The position numbers and the translations under genes were made by a program. From Muscardinus avellanarius (taxonomy: Eukaryota > Chordata > Mammalia > Rodentia > Gliridae), in assembly GCA_963383645.1 (NCBI GenBank), contig OY726564.1, positions 110,940,540-111,004,539 of the forward strand: 64,000 bases of DNA, read 5' to 3'. The notes under the pieces are model-generated. The model searched no databases and was not told where the DNA came from. It was given only the letters and a program-made list of their open reading frames with translations. Of the stretch, positions 44,486 through 54,661 are shown piece after piece (the first letter of the stretch is position 1; every line of letters starts with the position of its first letter).

Positions 44486-45549
44486 CCATAAATTAGATTG
44501 TACCGCCCAAACTACAAGGAGCCCATATTTCAGGAATTTCTGTATGACCCCCGAAAGCTAAAATAAAAGAATAATAGCCACTTTGTGGATGCAAAAAAAA
44601 AAAAAATGTGCCTCCAGAGAAAAAGCAGCAGAGCCCAGCCTCTGACCCAAGGTTTTGGTACAGCACCCAGCCAGCCAGACCCTGCAGGGAGCGTCCAATG
44701 CTGTAGCTCCCCGGTGCCCACGTCAGGCTAAGTGGCTGAGATGCCAGGCTCCTCCTCCAGTGCACAGACCCAAGACTATTCTGGTGCAAGGACAGGCAGT
44801 GCCTTCTTACAAAATGCCCTGAGTTAGAAACTCCCCTCCCAGGATCAAAAAGGCTTGCAGATTGATCCGTACACGAGAGAGAGCCACAACTCCTCAGACC
44901 TAGAAAACGGGGCATCGATATCCAAACCACAGTCTTAGATATCAGCGAAACCATTTGAAAAGCCAGACACACAGGAACCGCGTGCTGCCCTTAATGGCTC
45001 GAATAAAATTATATAGTCCTGAAACATTCAAAAGCAAGAGCTTATTTCAAACAGGGGCAGATGAAGGCTACGATGTTCACTGAAAACTCAATAAAGGGGA
45101 ACATCTAATGAAAACAGATATAACACGCATCCGCAATCGCAGGTCATGCATGAATTATTAACCTCAGGGAGTTTTCTATCAGTTCTGGGAACGATGGATC
45201 ACATCCCTGGTATACAATTTGGGAGATATCGGTTCTCCGTTTCATAAGAGAACACTTGAAGCAGGAAATGTAGTTATTTCTTCTTTAAATATATACTGCA
45301 ATTACCAGTCGGCAATGACTAAATGTTATTATCCATCTGTTAGCCATTCAGGGAGCTGGAATGAGTCAGTGTTAGCAGGTTCATACCATTTTCCGTAGCC
45401 TCGGTGGCGGTGGCATGTATACACCTATAACATGCTGAGAATTATTGTTGGAAGACCTTACCGAGAGAAACCACAAATGAAAAAGAATCCTCGAACAGGT
45501 TTACAACTTGTGTTCAAAATGTTTTGATTACAGTAGAATCTCAGCTCTT
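44486..45549. other. Single-copy DNA, possible conserved block
   Basis: 44990-45340 is repeat-free, AT-leaning, with AATCGCAGGTCATGCATGAA and AGATATCGGTTCTCCG. The 159-codon minus frame at 44493-44972 lacks any domain. Confidence 0.4.
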
Positions 45550-46028
45550 TGGTTTGCCTTCTGAGGCCTTAAACAACCCGGTCCCACTCTCTCCCCAACT
45601 TGGCCTTTACCTTGCTGCCCTACTCACCACACCCGGCCATGTGGGTCTTCCAGAGTCTTCAGAAAAGCCAATAATTCTTTCCCAACGCAGGGCCTTTGCA
45701 CATACTGCTCTTCCCCGAGCTGCCCCTCTTCCCCTTCTGCTTGATTCCCTCATTCTTTAGGACCCAGTTTAATGGCAGCTCCTTGAGGAGGCTTCCCCTA
45801 AGCACCTTGTCCTAAGTAGTGTCTGCCTACTCCTACAGTAGTCTCCGTGTCAACATCTTGCGTATTTCCTCCAGGTCACCAATGACCGCTGAGAGTTGTT
45901 TGGCTGCGGGTTTATACACTAGCTGCTGTCTCTCTCTCAGGCAGGATGGCAGAGACACCTGTGTTGGTGACCACTAGAATTCTAGCAATGAGAATGCTAC
46001 CTGCCATCTGTTTGTGGAATGAACACAT
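45550..46028 (+). repeat. L2 LINE 3' fragment
   Basis: TTACCTTGCTGCCCTACTCA, CGCAGGGCCTTTGCACATAC, TGCTCTTCCCCGAGCTGCCC, CTCCTTGAGGAGGCTTCCCC and the end TTGTGGAATGAACACATG follow the L2 consensus order very clearly. Confidence 0.88.
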
Positions 46029-46313
46029 GTGTTTTGCTGTTTCTTGGCTGTGGTGTTACAAGACAGGGTTGAGTCGGTATCGATGGCATCTTTAAAAGGC
46101 CGGGGACCCAGTACGCTCTGGTCAGAAGTCAAGGAGGAGTAAGGCCCCAGAGGTGCTCAGCCACGCTTCCTCCATGCCCAGTGCGCTGCCGTGTATCCCT
46201 GTCTTTTAGCATGTCCCAAGCTCCCTTCCACTCGCCCCAATCCCTAGATCTTCTAAGGCTCCCGTTAAGTCTCACATCTTATGTAAAAAGGTCTTAGCTT
46301 GCTTGGTCAAAAA

Positions 46314-46520
46314 ATGAAGAGGCTGCCGGGCGTGGTGGCGCACGCTTGCAATCCCCACACTTGGGAGGCGGAGACAGGAGGATCGCTCAGGTTCAAATCC
46401 AGCCGCGCTGGCTTAGGAGACCCTGTTTCCAAATAAAAATATAAAAAGTAGGTCTGGGAGTGTAGCCCAGAAGTAAAAGGGTTTCCAGGAACCCCAGTAC
46501 CACCAAAAGATGAAGAGGCT
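46314..46520 (+). repeat. Young B1-dID SINE with target duplication
   Basis: From GCCGGGCGTGGTGGCGCACG (46325) to CCCCAGTACCACCAAAAG. The 11-bp duplication ATGAAGAGGCT lies at 46314-46324 and 46510-46520. It is the AACCCC subtype with CAGCCGCGCTGGCTTAGGAG. Confidence 0.95.
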
Positions 46521-46541
46521 CCTTAACCTCTTCTTCATCCA

Positions 46542-46591
46542 GCGGGCCCTCCCCTGCCTCCCGCCGGCGGGCCCTCCCCTGCCTCCCGCCG
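46542..46591. repeat. Perfect 25-bp GC-rich tandem duplication
   Basis: Two copies of a unit starting GCGGGCCCTCCCCTG and ending CTCCCGCCG, without mismatch, 20 bases after a young SINE. Confidence 0.95.
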
Positions 46592-47156
46592 GCTACCCTT
46601 CATTATATTCAGTCCCTAAGGACCCGTTGGCTCTAGATGACGCTTTGGATTTTTCTCATTGGTTTTTAGTATTTTCATTGGAATCTCAAAAAGAAAATGG
46701 CCGACTTCTAAACCCCAGATGTTGGCCAGCATCTCTTTACTTTAGAGATATAAATTTAATGGACACAGACCCCCAAGTCTGGAGCCCAACGAAGCTTACG
46801 CTCCCCTGTGGGGCTTCAGAACAGCCCTGTCTCCATCTCTTGTCAAAGTTCAGTCTTCATGAGCGTCCTCAGCAAACGCCTTCTGTCAACATGGCCAACC
46901 CCGGCACGGGCAGTCGAGGGCCAGTCTGTCTCAGAATCGCCTCTGAGCGGGGTCCAGCCTGTGTCTTCCTCCTTCCTCACCCAGCTCGCCTCCTTCTTCC
47001 TTCCTTCTCTCTCTTACCTCTTCTTCCTCAGGAACAAAACGATTCTCCTTGGCTCTGGTAGAGAAAAGCTGTGACCACGTTTAGAAGTGGAAGGATGTGC
47101 CAAGAGTATCACACTCCTCCCCAGCCTCTTAGCAAAGCTTTTTAAGAACTTCTTAC
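46592..47156. other. Single-copy DNA with a 183-codon open frame
   Basis: The + frame at 46510-47061 begins in the SINE target duplication, has no recognisable domain and is interleaved with a second open frame. I take it as chance in GC-rich DNA. Confidence 0.5.
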
Positions 47157-47312
47157 CCACTGGGCTTGGTGGTGCATGCCTGTGATCCCAGCACTTGGGA
47201 GGCTGAGAAGAGGATTGCAGGTTCGAGGACAGTCTCAGCAACTTAGCAAAATTGTTTCAAAAACATTTTAACAAGGCTGGGTATATATATATATACACAC
47301 ATATATACACAT

Positions 47313-47381
<69 letters not shown>

Positions 47382-47432
47382 ATCTTGCCTGGATATAGAA
47401 TACCCCTGGGTTAAATCCACAGTACCAAACCA
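47157..47432 (+). repeat. B1-dID SINE with an internal microsatellite
   Basis: ACTGGGCTTGGTGGTGCATG, GTGATCCCAGCACTTGGGAG and AATTGTTTCAAAAACATTTT form the B1 part, and AGGCTGGG opens the ID. A (TA)n-(CA)n array (47281-47380) then interrupts the ID, which resumes at CTTGCCTGGATATAGAATAC to CCACAGTACC. Confidence 0.9.
47281..47380. repeat. (TA)n-(CA)n microsatellite inside a SINE
   Basis: TATATATATATACACACATA, then (CA)n, then (TA)n again. The flanks are the two parts of one ID segment. Confidence 0.95.
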
Positions 47433-47439
47433 AACCAAA

Positions 47440-47548
47440 TATCTTAACCCCAGATGATAATTTTATCTTAGTATCTCTTACAGAGCCAAGCACATAGTAG
47501 GTGATAAGCTGACACTTGCCAAACATTGACTGAATGTTTGAGCTGGGA
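47440..47548 (+). repeat. L2/MIR 3'-end scrap
   Basis: AGAGCCAAGCACATAGTAGG then TGATAAGCTGACACTTGCC and TTGACTGAATGTTTGAG match the L2/MIR 3' terminus (GGCACATAGTAGGTGCTCAA). Confidence 0.65.
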
Positions 47549-48314
47549 ATCTGGGGCAATAAGCAAAATATTGTGAGTACTTGATTGAGACAATAAATGC
47601 TAGGCTAGTGTCCATGCCCCTGTTTGTCCTGCTCGGCCAGGGAACCATGTCCTTCGCCTCTCTAAACGTATCTTAACTCTAAGGGTAGTACCAGCCAGAG
47701 ATAGGAAACCCATTGTTCAAATTAAAAGAAGGTTGTGATAAAGCGCCATGCAAATACCTAGCTGTAAGCACTGAGGAGGCTTAATCAAGTCGAAGGGCAC
47801 CACTTTTCTATCGCAGCATAACACGAAGGCATTTTATTACTCTGGCAATTGGCAAAAAAAAGTCAAATGACTTTATGGGGGCCTTTTCTAAGTTACTTTT
47901 ATTAATGTAATATTATTGAAAAATATACTACCGAGCAAACGTTCCATTGAGCTACAAGTCGCCTGCGGGAACGCGTTGTAAATACACATAGGCGACTGTG
48001 CTTCTATCTTTACAACTCATTCGGCGCTCATTATAGCCTTCGAAAACCAAAAACTAGCGCCGGACACTTGGGAGGGTACGGGGATTTTACCAGGGTGCAA
48101 CACAGGTGCGTTCTCTGGAAATAGAGCCATGCTCTCTGAGTGCACTAACCTGTCTTGGAGTTGTTTCCCAACTACATTTCCCCAGGTCCTTGGATCTTTT
48201 TTCTTTTCTTGTTCTTAGATTATTTGCTTTGTGTCTGCTTGTTTGTTTGTGTATATGAGTGTGTGTTTCTGTGCCTCCTTCGCCTCCTTCTCGCCTTCTT
48301 CCTCTTCTTCCTCT
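47549..48314. other. Single-copy DNA, CpG-rich conserved-looking block
   Basis: 47740-48070 has about 14 CpGs in 330 bases (for example AACGCGTTG, CATTCGGCGCTC, CTAGCGCCGGAC), far more than the surrounding DNA, and no repeat. A conserved regulatory element is plausible. A weak MIR-like resemblance lies at 47660-47770. Confidence 0.45.
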
Positions 48315-48400
48315 GTCTTTGGAACTTGGAATAGAACCCAGGGAGGTACACTTGCAAGGTAAGCACTTTTCTACTGCGCTACAGCCCAGTCCCCTTGCGT
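48315..48400 (-). repeat. ID-like SINE fragment
   Basis: TTGGAATAGAACCCAGGGAG and AGCACTTTTCTACTGCGCTA then CAGCCCAGTCCCC are the reverse of an ID/tRNA-like body. Confidence 0.65.
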
Positions 48401-48457
48401 CTTTCTAAAATGTTGACATTTACTTGCTTTCTTTTCCTTTCTCCTTCTTTTTTCCCC

Positions 48458-48526
48458 TCCGTGCTGTGGATTTAGCCCAGGAGCATTCTACCTCTGAGAT
48501 ATACTCCCAGCCCTATTTTTTTTTTT
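48458..48526 (-). repeat. ID part of a SINE
   Basis: GTGGATTTAGCCCAGGAGCA, TTCTACCTCTGAGATATACT and CCCAGCCC then a T-run. Only the ID part is present before the next SINE starts. Confidence 0.75.
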
Positions 48527-48596
48527 TTTTGTAGGTCTGGGGATGGAACCCAGAGGCATTTGACCATCCTCTACCATAATGTTTATTCTTTATTTT
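48527..48596 (-). repeat. B1-dID SINE interrupted (ID side)
   Basis: GTAGGTCTGGGGATGGAACC and CAGAGGCATTTGACC are followed by TTTATTCTTTATTTT, where a foreign element enters. The B1 half resumes at 49595. The intact copy at 15.4-15.6 kb shows the expected uninterrupted order. Confidence 0.92.
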
Positions 48597-49594
48597 ATTT
48601 TTTTAATTAATTTATTTTTTAAATTGGTGCATTGTAGTCATATACCAATCACATTGGAGTACAAGACTTGAGAGGATATACAAGCACACATCATCCAATT
48701 AGCCCTCCTCCAGCCCCCATCCCATTCCCTCCCCCTCCCTCCATCCCACACTTCTTTGGTGATTTACTTTGATACATTTGTTTATGTACCTCCTGCGTTT
48801 TAAAGAGGCTCCGTCCTCCAGTATTACATACCCTCTGATTGGTCACATTAGTTGCTTCACTATAGGGCCCTTTCTATAGCTCAACCTCTTCCTGTTGCCC
48901 TTTTCCTCCTAGTTATTGCTGATTAAGAGAAGCGTCTGATTTATATTTTCTGCGATATTTCTCTGTGCATGCTGCGTTGCAAGTACCAATCCCACTCTTG
49001 ATGGTCCCAGTAGTGGCCTGGCTACTCAGTGGACTGATCCAGACCTCGCTGGCTCAAGCAGCGGCCTTGCCTCATGGGAGGCCCCAGTTCTGGTCTCGCT
49101 GGCCCCTGAACCGGTCTAACCCCTAAGCTGGCTTTGGTCCCGACCTTGGAGGCCGCAGGAGTGAACTTGCCTCACGCCGGGCTCCGATGCTGGCCATTGG
49201 CCCCTGCACCGGTCTAACCCCTTGGGAGGATTCCAATCCCGGCCTCGGAGGCCCCAACACTGGTAATGCCTCACGGCAGGCTCCGATGCCGGCCTCACTG
49301 GCCCCAGCACCGGCCTAACCCCTCGACAGGCTCTTATCCTGGCCTCAGAGGCCCCAGTACCGGCCTTGCCTCAAGGCAGGCTCCGATGCCGGCCACACTG
49401 GCCCCAGCACCGGCCTAACCCCTCGGCAGGCTCTGATCCCAGCCTCGGAGGCCCCAGCACTGGTCATGCCTCAAGGCAGGCTCCGATGCCAGCCTCGCTG
49501 GCCCCAGCACCGGCCTAACCCCTCGGCAGGCTCTTATCCTGGCCTCAGATGCCCCAGTACCGGCCTTGCCTCAAGGCAGGCTCCGATGCTGGCC
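48597..49594 (-). mobile_element. VNTR-plus-L1-tail composite retroposon (SVA-like)
   Basis: A 998-bp insertion bounded by an exact 13-bp duplication TATTCTTTATTTT (48584-48596 and 49595-49607). On the minus strand it starts with a CpG-rich tandem array (49594 to about 49010), passes through about 250 bases of unique sequence, then an L1 3' UTR-like part: a polypurine stretch near 48718-48745 (complement of CCCATCCCATTCCCTCCCCC), the terminus complementary to AAATTGGTGCATTGTAGTCA, and an A/T-rich tail at 48597-48612. No ORF1, ORF2 or other long frame is present, so it would depend on L1 proteins in trans. This could be an L1 with tandem 5' monomers and an internal deletion, or a true non-autonomous family like primate SVA. 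I cannot name it. Confidence 0.75.
49010..49594. repeat. CpG-rich 100-bp tandem array of dimeric 50-bp units
   Basis: CTCCGATGC recurs at 49182, 49281, 49381, 49481 and 49581, giving spacings of 99, 100, 100 and 100. An equivalent diverged copy starts near 49081. Each unit holds two related ~50-bp halves, one with GGCCCCAGCACCGGCCTAAC and one with GGCCCCAGCACTGGTCATGC. Copies are more diverged toward 49010, as in arrays homogenised from one end. Confidence 0.95.
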
Positions 49595-49735
49595 TATTCT
49601 TTATTTTTAAACAGGGTCTCACTAAGTCGCAGAGGGCCTCACTAAGTAGCTGAGGCTGTCTGCGAACCGCGATCCTCCAGTCTCAGCCTCCCGAATGCTG
49701 GGATTACAAACGCGTGCCACCATGCTCAGCTATTT
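49595..49735 (-). repeat. B1-dID SINE interrupted (B1 side)
   Basis: TTTTAAACAGGGTCTCACTA, GCGAACCGCGATCCTCCAGT and CGCGTGCCACCATGCTCAGC complete the SINE split by the composite retroposon. Confidence 0.94.
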
Positions 49736-49850
49736 GTTTTTTATTTTGAAATAGGGTCTGGTTAGGTTGATGAGAGTCTCACTACTTGCTGAATCTGAGA
49801 TCCTCCTGCCTCAGCCTCCCAAGTACTAGAATACAGGCATGCCTGATTGA
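49736..49850 (-). repeat. B1-related SINE fragment
   Basis: TTTTGAAATAGGGTCTGGTT, TCCTGCCTCAGCCTCCCAAG and a degraded head ACAGGCATGCCTGATT. Adjacent to, and older than, the previous SINE. Confidence 0.82.
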
Positions 49851-50917
49851 TTTGAATAAATGTGATCTGGTGCACGTGACAACATTTTGTGGGTGTATTA
49901 TATTGCAATATTTGGTAACAACAAAGCTCATGGCAGAGACAGAATGGGGCGGGAGCCGGAGAAAGCTCTCTCCTGGTCCCTCTGTGGCTCTGTGTCTGTC
50001 TCCATAGACAAGCACCTCGAGTCCTGGTTCAGGGGTTCTGAACACGATTCCTCTTCGAGTCAGCCCTGAGACCACCCTGCCACTCTCAGTGTTTCAGGAA
50101 TCCAGCCAGCATGACTTCAGAGCCTCGGGAGCCCACGTCAGCATTCCCCAGCGTCTGGCTCCATCTTCGGAGTCTCCCCAGGCATGACCCCAGGCCATCC
50201 AGCCTCTGCTTACTTTCATCTCGTGGCTACTCCATCTCCAAGCACTTCTGTGGCTCTAAGTCAAACTGATGGGCGTCATCTTGTTCTAATTTATGAGGCT
50301 ACTTTCTGTGTCCTGCTGGTTACTCTTCACAGTGAATTCTACAAATTGGTTGAAGATAGAGACTGGGGAGGAGAAGAGCCAAGGGAAAAATAAGATGTAA
50401 AAAAAGAAAAGAAGGGCGATGAAGCAAACTAGAATCGACAGCGCTGCTTACCTGCTGTCTGGCTCCAGAGCTCCCAGTTGGGAGAAAACACACAATTTCT
50501 CTGCAGGCCAGAGCCACAGCAGACCCAGAGAATCCCCGCCACCCAACAGATGCCAGCTTCACCCTCCCCATTACCGCTACAGCCAGATCCGGCCGGGAAG
50601 ACTTCCAAACGCAAGAGTGTCATGTTTCTTTGAGACTTTTCCATTCTCTGTTTAGTAATTCACACTCCTCCTTCTTGCTTATCTATCTAACCCCCACGGC
50701 CTCCACTTTGCTTTTGCAATTTTTTTCCAAAGCCTTTTCTCACGTTCTTCTTTCAGCAATATGATATAGTGGGAGAATTTGAACTATTGAAAAATAGAAA
50801 TCATCACCTGGGATGAAAACACAGGGCATGGTCCTACCCAGGACCGTTTTAAGGCTAGATAAATGTGGGTAGGAATTTCTCAAATGTAGCTAGAGGAGCT
50901 TCCTAGGGCTACCTCCC

Positions 50918-50961
<44 letters not shown>

Positions 50962-51299
50962 ACACACCACAGCTCCTTTACCTGTCTTGTCTCCTGCACA
51001 CTTGGCCTTCCACAATCATTAAATTGGTTTGATTTTTTTAAATACTTATATGCAACATACACATAAATGCACACATACACTTATATGTGCATACAATGTA
51101 CAAACATTCCTCTATTGTGTTTGTATCAAAAAGCGTGTTCTTTTCTGCCATAGTGTCCTCGCTTCTCTTCTTGCACAACTACAAGTATTTTAAACACGTA
51201 CACAGCTCAAGATTAGAATGAGGGCACATTTCCCAGAAAACCAGAAACAAAAGTCATACTGTCAGGTCACTTGGCGGAGCCTCCGTTCACCCACTGACC
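49851..51299. other. Single-copy DNA, no gene recognised
   Basis: No recognised repeat apart from the (CA)n array at 50920. Short open frames on both strands at 50184-50655 overlap each other and show no domain. Confidence 0.45.
50920..50971. repeat. (CA)n microsatellite
   Basis: About 20 AC units followed by CACCACACACCACA. No SINE end is evident next to it. Confidence 0.96.
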
Positions 51300-51576
51300 A
51301 ACATGGCTGATGCCAACCACGTACCAGACACCATTTAATGGCTGCATTCAGATGAATCCTCCTGTCTCCTCGAAATGTGGTCTTGGCTGGGTATCCACAA
51401 GTCCACTCTCGGTCCTCCTCGTATTCAGCTCGTGCTCTTCTTCATCCTTCCTCCTCCACATCAGTCAGACCTCTACACTGTGGTGTGCCCGAGGGGTCTG
51501 TCTTTGGAACACTTGCTTTCTCCCCCTATTCTACTCCTCCATTTCCAAGAACATTCACTAGCCCCCCCAATTGTTT
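51300..51576 (+). repeat. L2 LINE (part 1)
   Basis: ATGGCTGATGCCAACCACGT to TCCATTTCCAAGAACATTC has L2-like pyrimidine-rich text. It continues past the SINE at 51577 into clear L2 3' sequence. Confidence 0.5.
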
Positions 51577-51757
51577 TGCGGTCCTGGGGATGGAACCCAG
51601 GGGCATTCTACCTCGAAACTACATCCCCAGCCTTCACTTTGAAACAGGGTCTCACTAAGGTTGTGGAGGGCCTCACTCAACAACTGAGACTGTCTGCAAA
51701 CCTCCAACTTCCCATCTCAGCCTCCCAAGTACTGAGATTACAAGTGTATCCCCCGAA
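51577..51757 (-). repeat. B1-dID SINE
   Basis: CGGTCCTGGGGATGGAACCC, TGAAACAGGGTCTCACTAAG, ATCTCAGCCTCCCAAGTACT. Inserted into an L2. Confidence 0.92.
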
Positions 51758-52228
51758 TTTGTGACTCCAACTCAGATTCCCCCTTGAGTTCCAGATCCGT
51801 ATGCCAACATTCTCCTCCATATGACCTCAGCTCTCTCAAATTGAAGATGTCTCCAACAGAGCCTTTAATTACTCTCCGTGCTAATACTGGTCCTCCCTGA
51901 TCTTTCCCATCTTAATTAATACAATGCCATCCTTCACTTTTTTCTTTCTCTTACCTGTTAAATGGAATTCATGAGCAAAAATCAAATTCTTCCCTCAGAA
52001 TATATCCATATGACCATGAACCATGTGTGTTTCTATTGCCATTCTGGTCCAAACCACCATCCTTCACTTGTCCCATTGCAGTGACCTCATAACTGTTCTT
52101 CCTGCTTCCCACGAGACCACTCTCCATTAGCAACCGGATCGAGTTTTCAGGACCAAAGGCAAACCATGTCACTTCTTGCTCATAACCCACCAATAGCTTC
52201 CCATTTTACTCCAAGAAAAGTCTGAGTC
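51758..52228 (+). repeat. L2 LINE (part 2)
   Basis: CAGATTCCCCCTTGAGTTCC, AGATCCGTATGCCAACATTC, TAATACTGGTCCTCCCTGAT and CCAATAGCTTCCCATTTTAC are L2 3' region landmarks in order. Confidence 0.75.
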
Positions 52229-52450
52229 AGCCAGGCATGGTGGTGCAGGCTTGTAATCTCAGTACTTAGGAGGCTGAGACAGGAGGATCTCAGGTTCATG
52301 GCCAGCCTCAGCTACTTAGTGAGGCTCTCCACAACTTAGACCCTGTTTCAAAGTTAAAAAAAAAAAAACAGGGCTGGGGGTGTAGCTTGGAGGTAGAATG
52401 ACCCTAGGTTCAATCCTAAGGACCACAAAAAAGAAAAAAAGAAAAGAAAA
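52229..52450 (+). repeat. B1-dID SINE
   Basis: CAGCCAGGCATGGTGGTGCA, GCCAGCCTCAGCTACTTAGT, GGGCTGGGGGTGTAGCTTGG and GGTTCAATCCTAAGGACCAC with an A-rich tail. A weak duplication (AGTCTGAG before, AGTCTGAG after the tail) supports insertion into L2. Confidence 0.93.
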
Positions 52451-52905
52451 ACAGAAGTCTGAGACCTTTCCATGACTTCCCAAGACCTAATAGTCACCAC
52501 TGCCATAGGACAACTCTAACCTCACCTCCTCTCAGTTACTCGCCTCCTGACTATTCCTGGACAGCCCTAAACTTACTCCTGCTCAGAAACTTTGACCGGC
52601 TCTCTTATCTGTTTGGAAAGCATCTCCTTCTCCCTGGCTTATTCCTTCACTTTCTTCTAGTCTCTGCTTAAATATTTTTGCATCTATGAGATATTCTCAG
52701 ACTGCCTAGCACTGCTTACTGTTTGTTTACTCTATTTTAATTATCTTTATGTTACTTTTCATTATTTGATATACTATATTTATGTCTCTTCCCCTCAACC
52801 TACCATTAGAATATAAGTTCCTTGGGAACTATTTTATTCATTAAAATGTTACCCTTGCCTAACACATACTAGACAGTCAATAATATGTGTTCAGTAAGTG
52901 GAATT
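52451..52905 (+). repeat. L2 LINE 3' end (part 3)
   Basis: AGACCTTTCCATGACTTCCC, CTATTTTAATTATCTTTATG, TGATATACTATATTTATGTC, CCATTAGAATATAAGTTCCT and ACACATACTAGACAGTCAAT run to the L2 3' terminus. Confidence 0.85.
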
Positions 52906-53180
52906 AAAAGCTCAGTGCTTGACTTTAATGGGCTCACATTCTAGCAGAGAAAACAGAAATGTAAAAATATACTCACAAGGCAATGTAGAACATGTAATGA
53001 CAGAGAGCCAGCGAGGAAGCCTGAGAAGTGTACTCGAATACTGAGCTGGGGAGGCAGATGGAAAGCTTCCTGGAAAAGATCTTGGAGCTCCGAATTAAGG
53101 AGCTAGCTCGGTGAAGTGCACGTGTGAGGGCAGGGGTGAGGAGGGACCGTCAAGGGCATAGTAGGCCAAGAGTGGCAAAA
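52906..53180 (-). repeat. Second, inverted L2-like fragment
   Basis: AATGGGCTCACATTCTAGCA, AGAGAGCCAGCGAGGAAGCC and GGAAAGCTTCCTGGAAAAGA resemble reverse L2 text. It abuts a forward L2, giving an inverted pair. Confidence 0.5.
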
Positions 53181-54660
53181 GCAAAATCAGAGGATTCAGA
53201 AACTCCATGCTCTACACCCAAACACAGAGAAACCTGGATAGGTAGAAACATAGATACCATGTTCCCAGCATAAATCCAGAGGCCAGAGATGATAACAGAT
53301 GAGACTGGAGACCTAAATACAGTCACATCATGGGGTACCTTCACTGTCACGTCAGCAGGCTTGAAGACAGATGGCAGAAGACAGCTCAAGGTTGTAAGAC
53401 GGTGTTATTCACTCAGGAACTCGTTCAACTTCTCGAGTCAATATGGGCAGCATGCTAACTGCGGGGCCAGTGGTGGTGATGGGTGTCACGGTGTTATCGT
53501 TCAACAGGGGGCATTAGGGAGAAGCTGTGAGGCAGGAGAAATGGAGACAGGTGTTGGCCAGACTCCTTGGCGATCTGAAGGCTGGCTAGGGGTGAGACAC
53601 CCAGGAAGTAATTCAAGATCCACGGGGGAACGCATATCCAATGTAGGCAGGAGATAATTATAAAGCCCAGGAAAGAACAGCACTTCCCAGAGCAGCTGTG
53701 GCCATCCTGAAGGGCAGAGCTTATCCTGAGCCCTCACTCCTCCCAGTGCTTTCTTTCCGGTTGGAAATGGATATGCGTCTCCCCCCAGGCTGCCAGAGCC
53801 TTCCTGGGAAATCATCATGTGGACGAATTTTGAAAATACAATCTGGCTGTATTCCCAGAGCCTCGCAAGCTGGTTCCCTGGGACCACACACCGAGACACT
53901 TTGCGAGGAAATTTCACAGAAGACAGATGGCAAGTGTCATGGGGCCTCACGCAACCGAAAAGACAAAGGAGTGAACCAAGAAGCACCGGTGTTGAGGACT
54001 AGAGTCCCTAGAGCAGTCAGAGGGTGGTCACCTTCCCCCGTCCCCTTACTGACCTTCTGCAGGATCAACTATAGTCTTTGTGACCCAACAGATTAGCCGG
54101 ATGTCAATGGGCATAGGTGTGAATTGTCCCACATCTCTTCATTCCGAAAATTCTTTGAGCTTTTTCCTTCGGCTCAGAGTGAACACTCTAAATTTAGACC
54201 TGAACTCTTTCATGTTTCCAAGGGAACTGTAAATTACTTTGTGAATGTACATACAACACAGCCAGCAAAATCTGCTTGATGAAGCCCTCCCTTACACTCA
54301 TTGTCAAAGGCACCTCATAAATTGTTGCTTTGCCCAGGCTCCTGGACAGTAGCTGATAGCCTCTGACAGAATTCCTTTGCTTCCCCCACACCACTTATAC
54401 AGGAGAGGCGGCTATAAGTACAAGAGACTCAGCCCTCGCTGTCACTGCTGAGAACTCCCCTAAAGCCCATGCTGTGCCTGCAAAGCGTTTGCTGGATGGA
54501 GAACAGTCAGGGATGCTACATTGCTTATGATCAGCCACTTAGCATGGTGACACTTGGACTTCTCTCGAAGGCTCATGTCCTACCTGGTAGGAAAGATGGT
54601 GGAGCAAGTGACCCGGAGGGAACTGTGGAGCAGATGGAATCTTTTTGATGAGATTACTGG
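53181..54660. other. Single-copy DNA, no gene recognised
   Basis: Opposing open frames at 53501-53986 (minus, 161 codons) and 53698-54096 (plus, 132 codons) occupy the same DNA and show no domain. No repeat recognised. Confidence 0.45.
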
Positions 54661-54661
54661 A

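Noticed and set aside
46510..47061. 183-codon open frame, the longest non-simple one on + apart from repeat-derived frames
   Set aside because: Starts in a SINE target duplication and includes a recent 25-bp duplication; no domain, and a second frame is open in parallel.
49116..49310. 64-codon minus frame in the 100-bp array
   Set aside because: Open only because of the GC-rich tandem units; no protein similarity recognised.
53501..54096. Opposing 161- and 132-codon frames
   Set aside because: Mutually overlapping on opposite strands, no recognisable protein, no splice logic.
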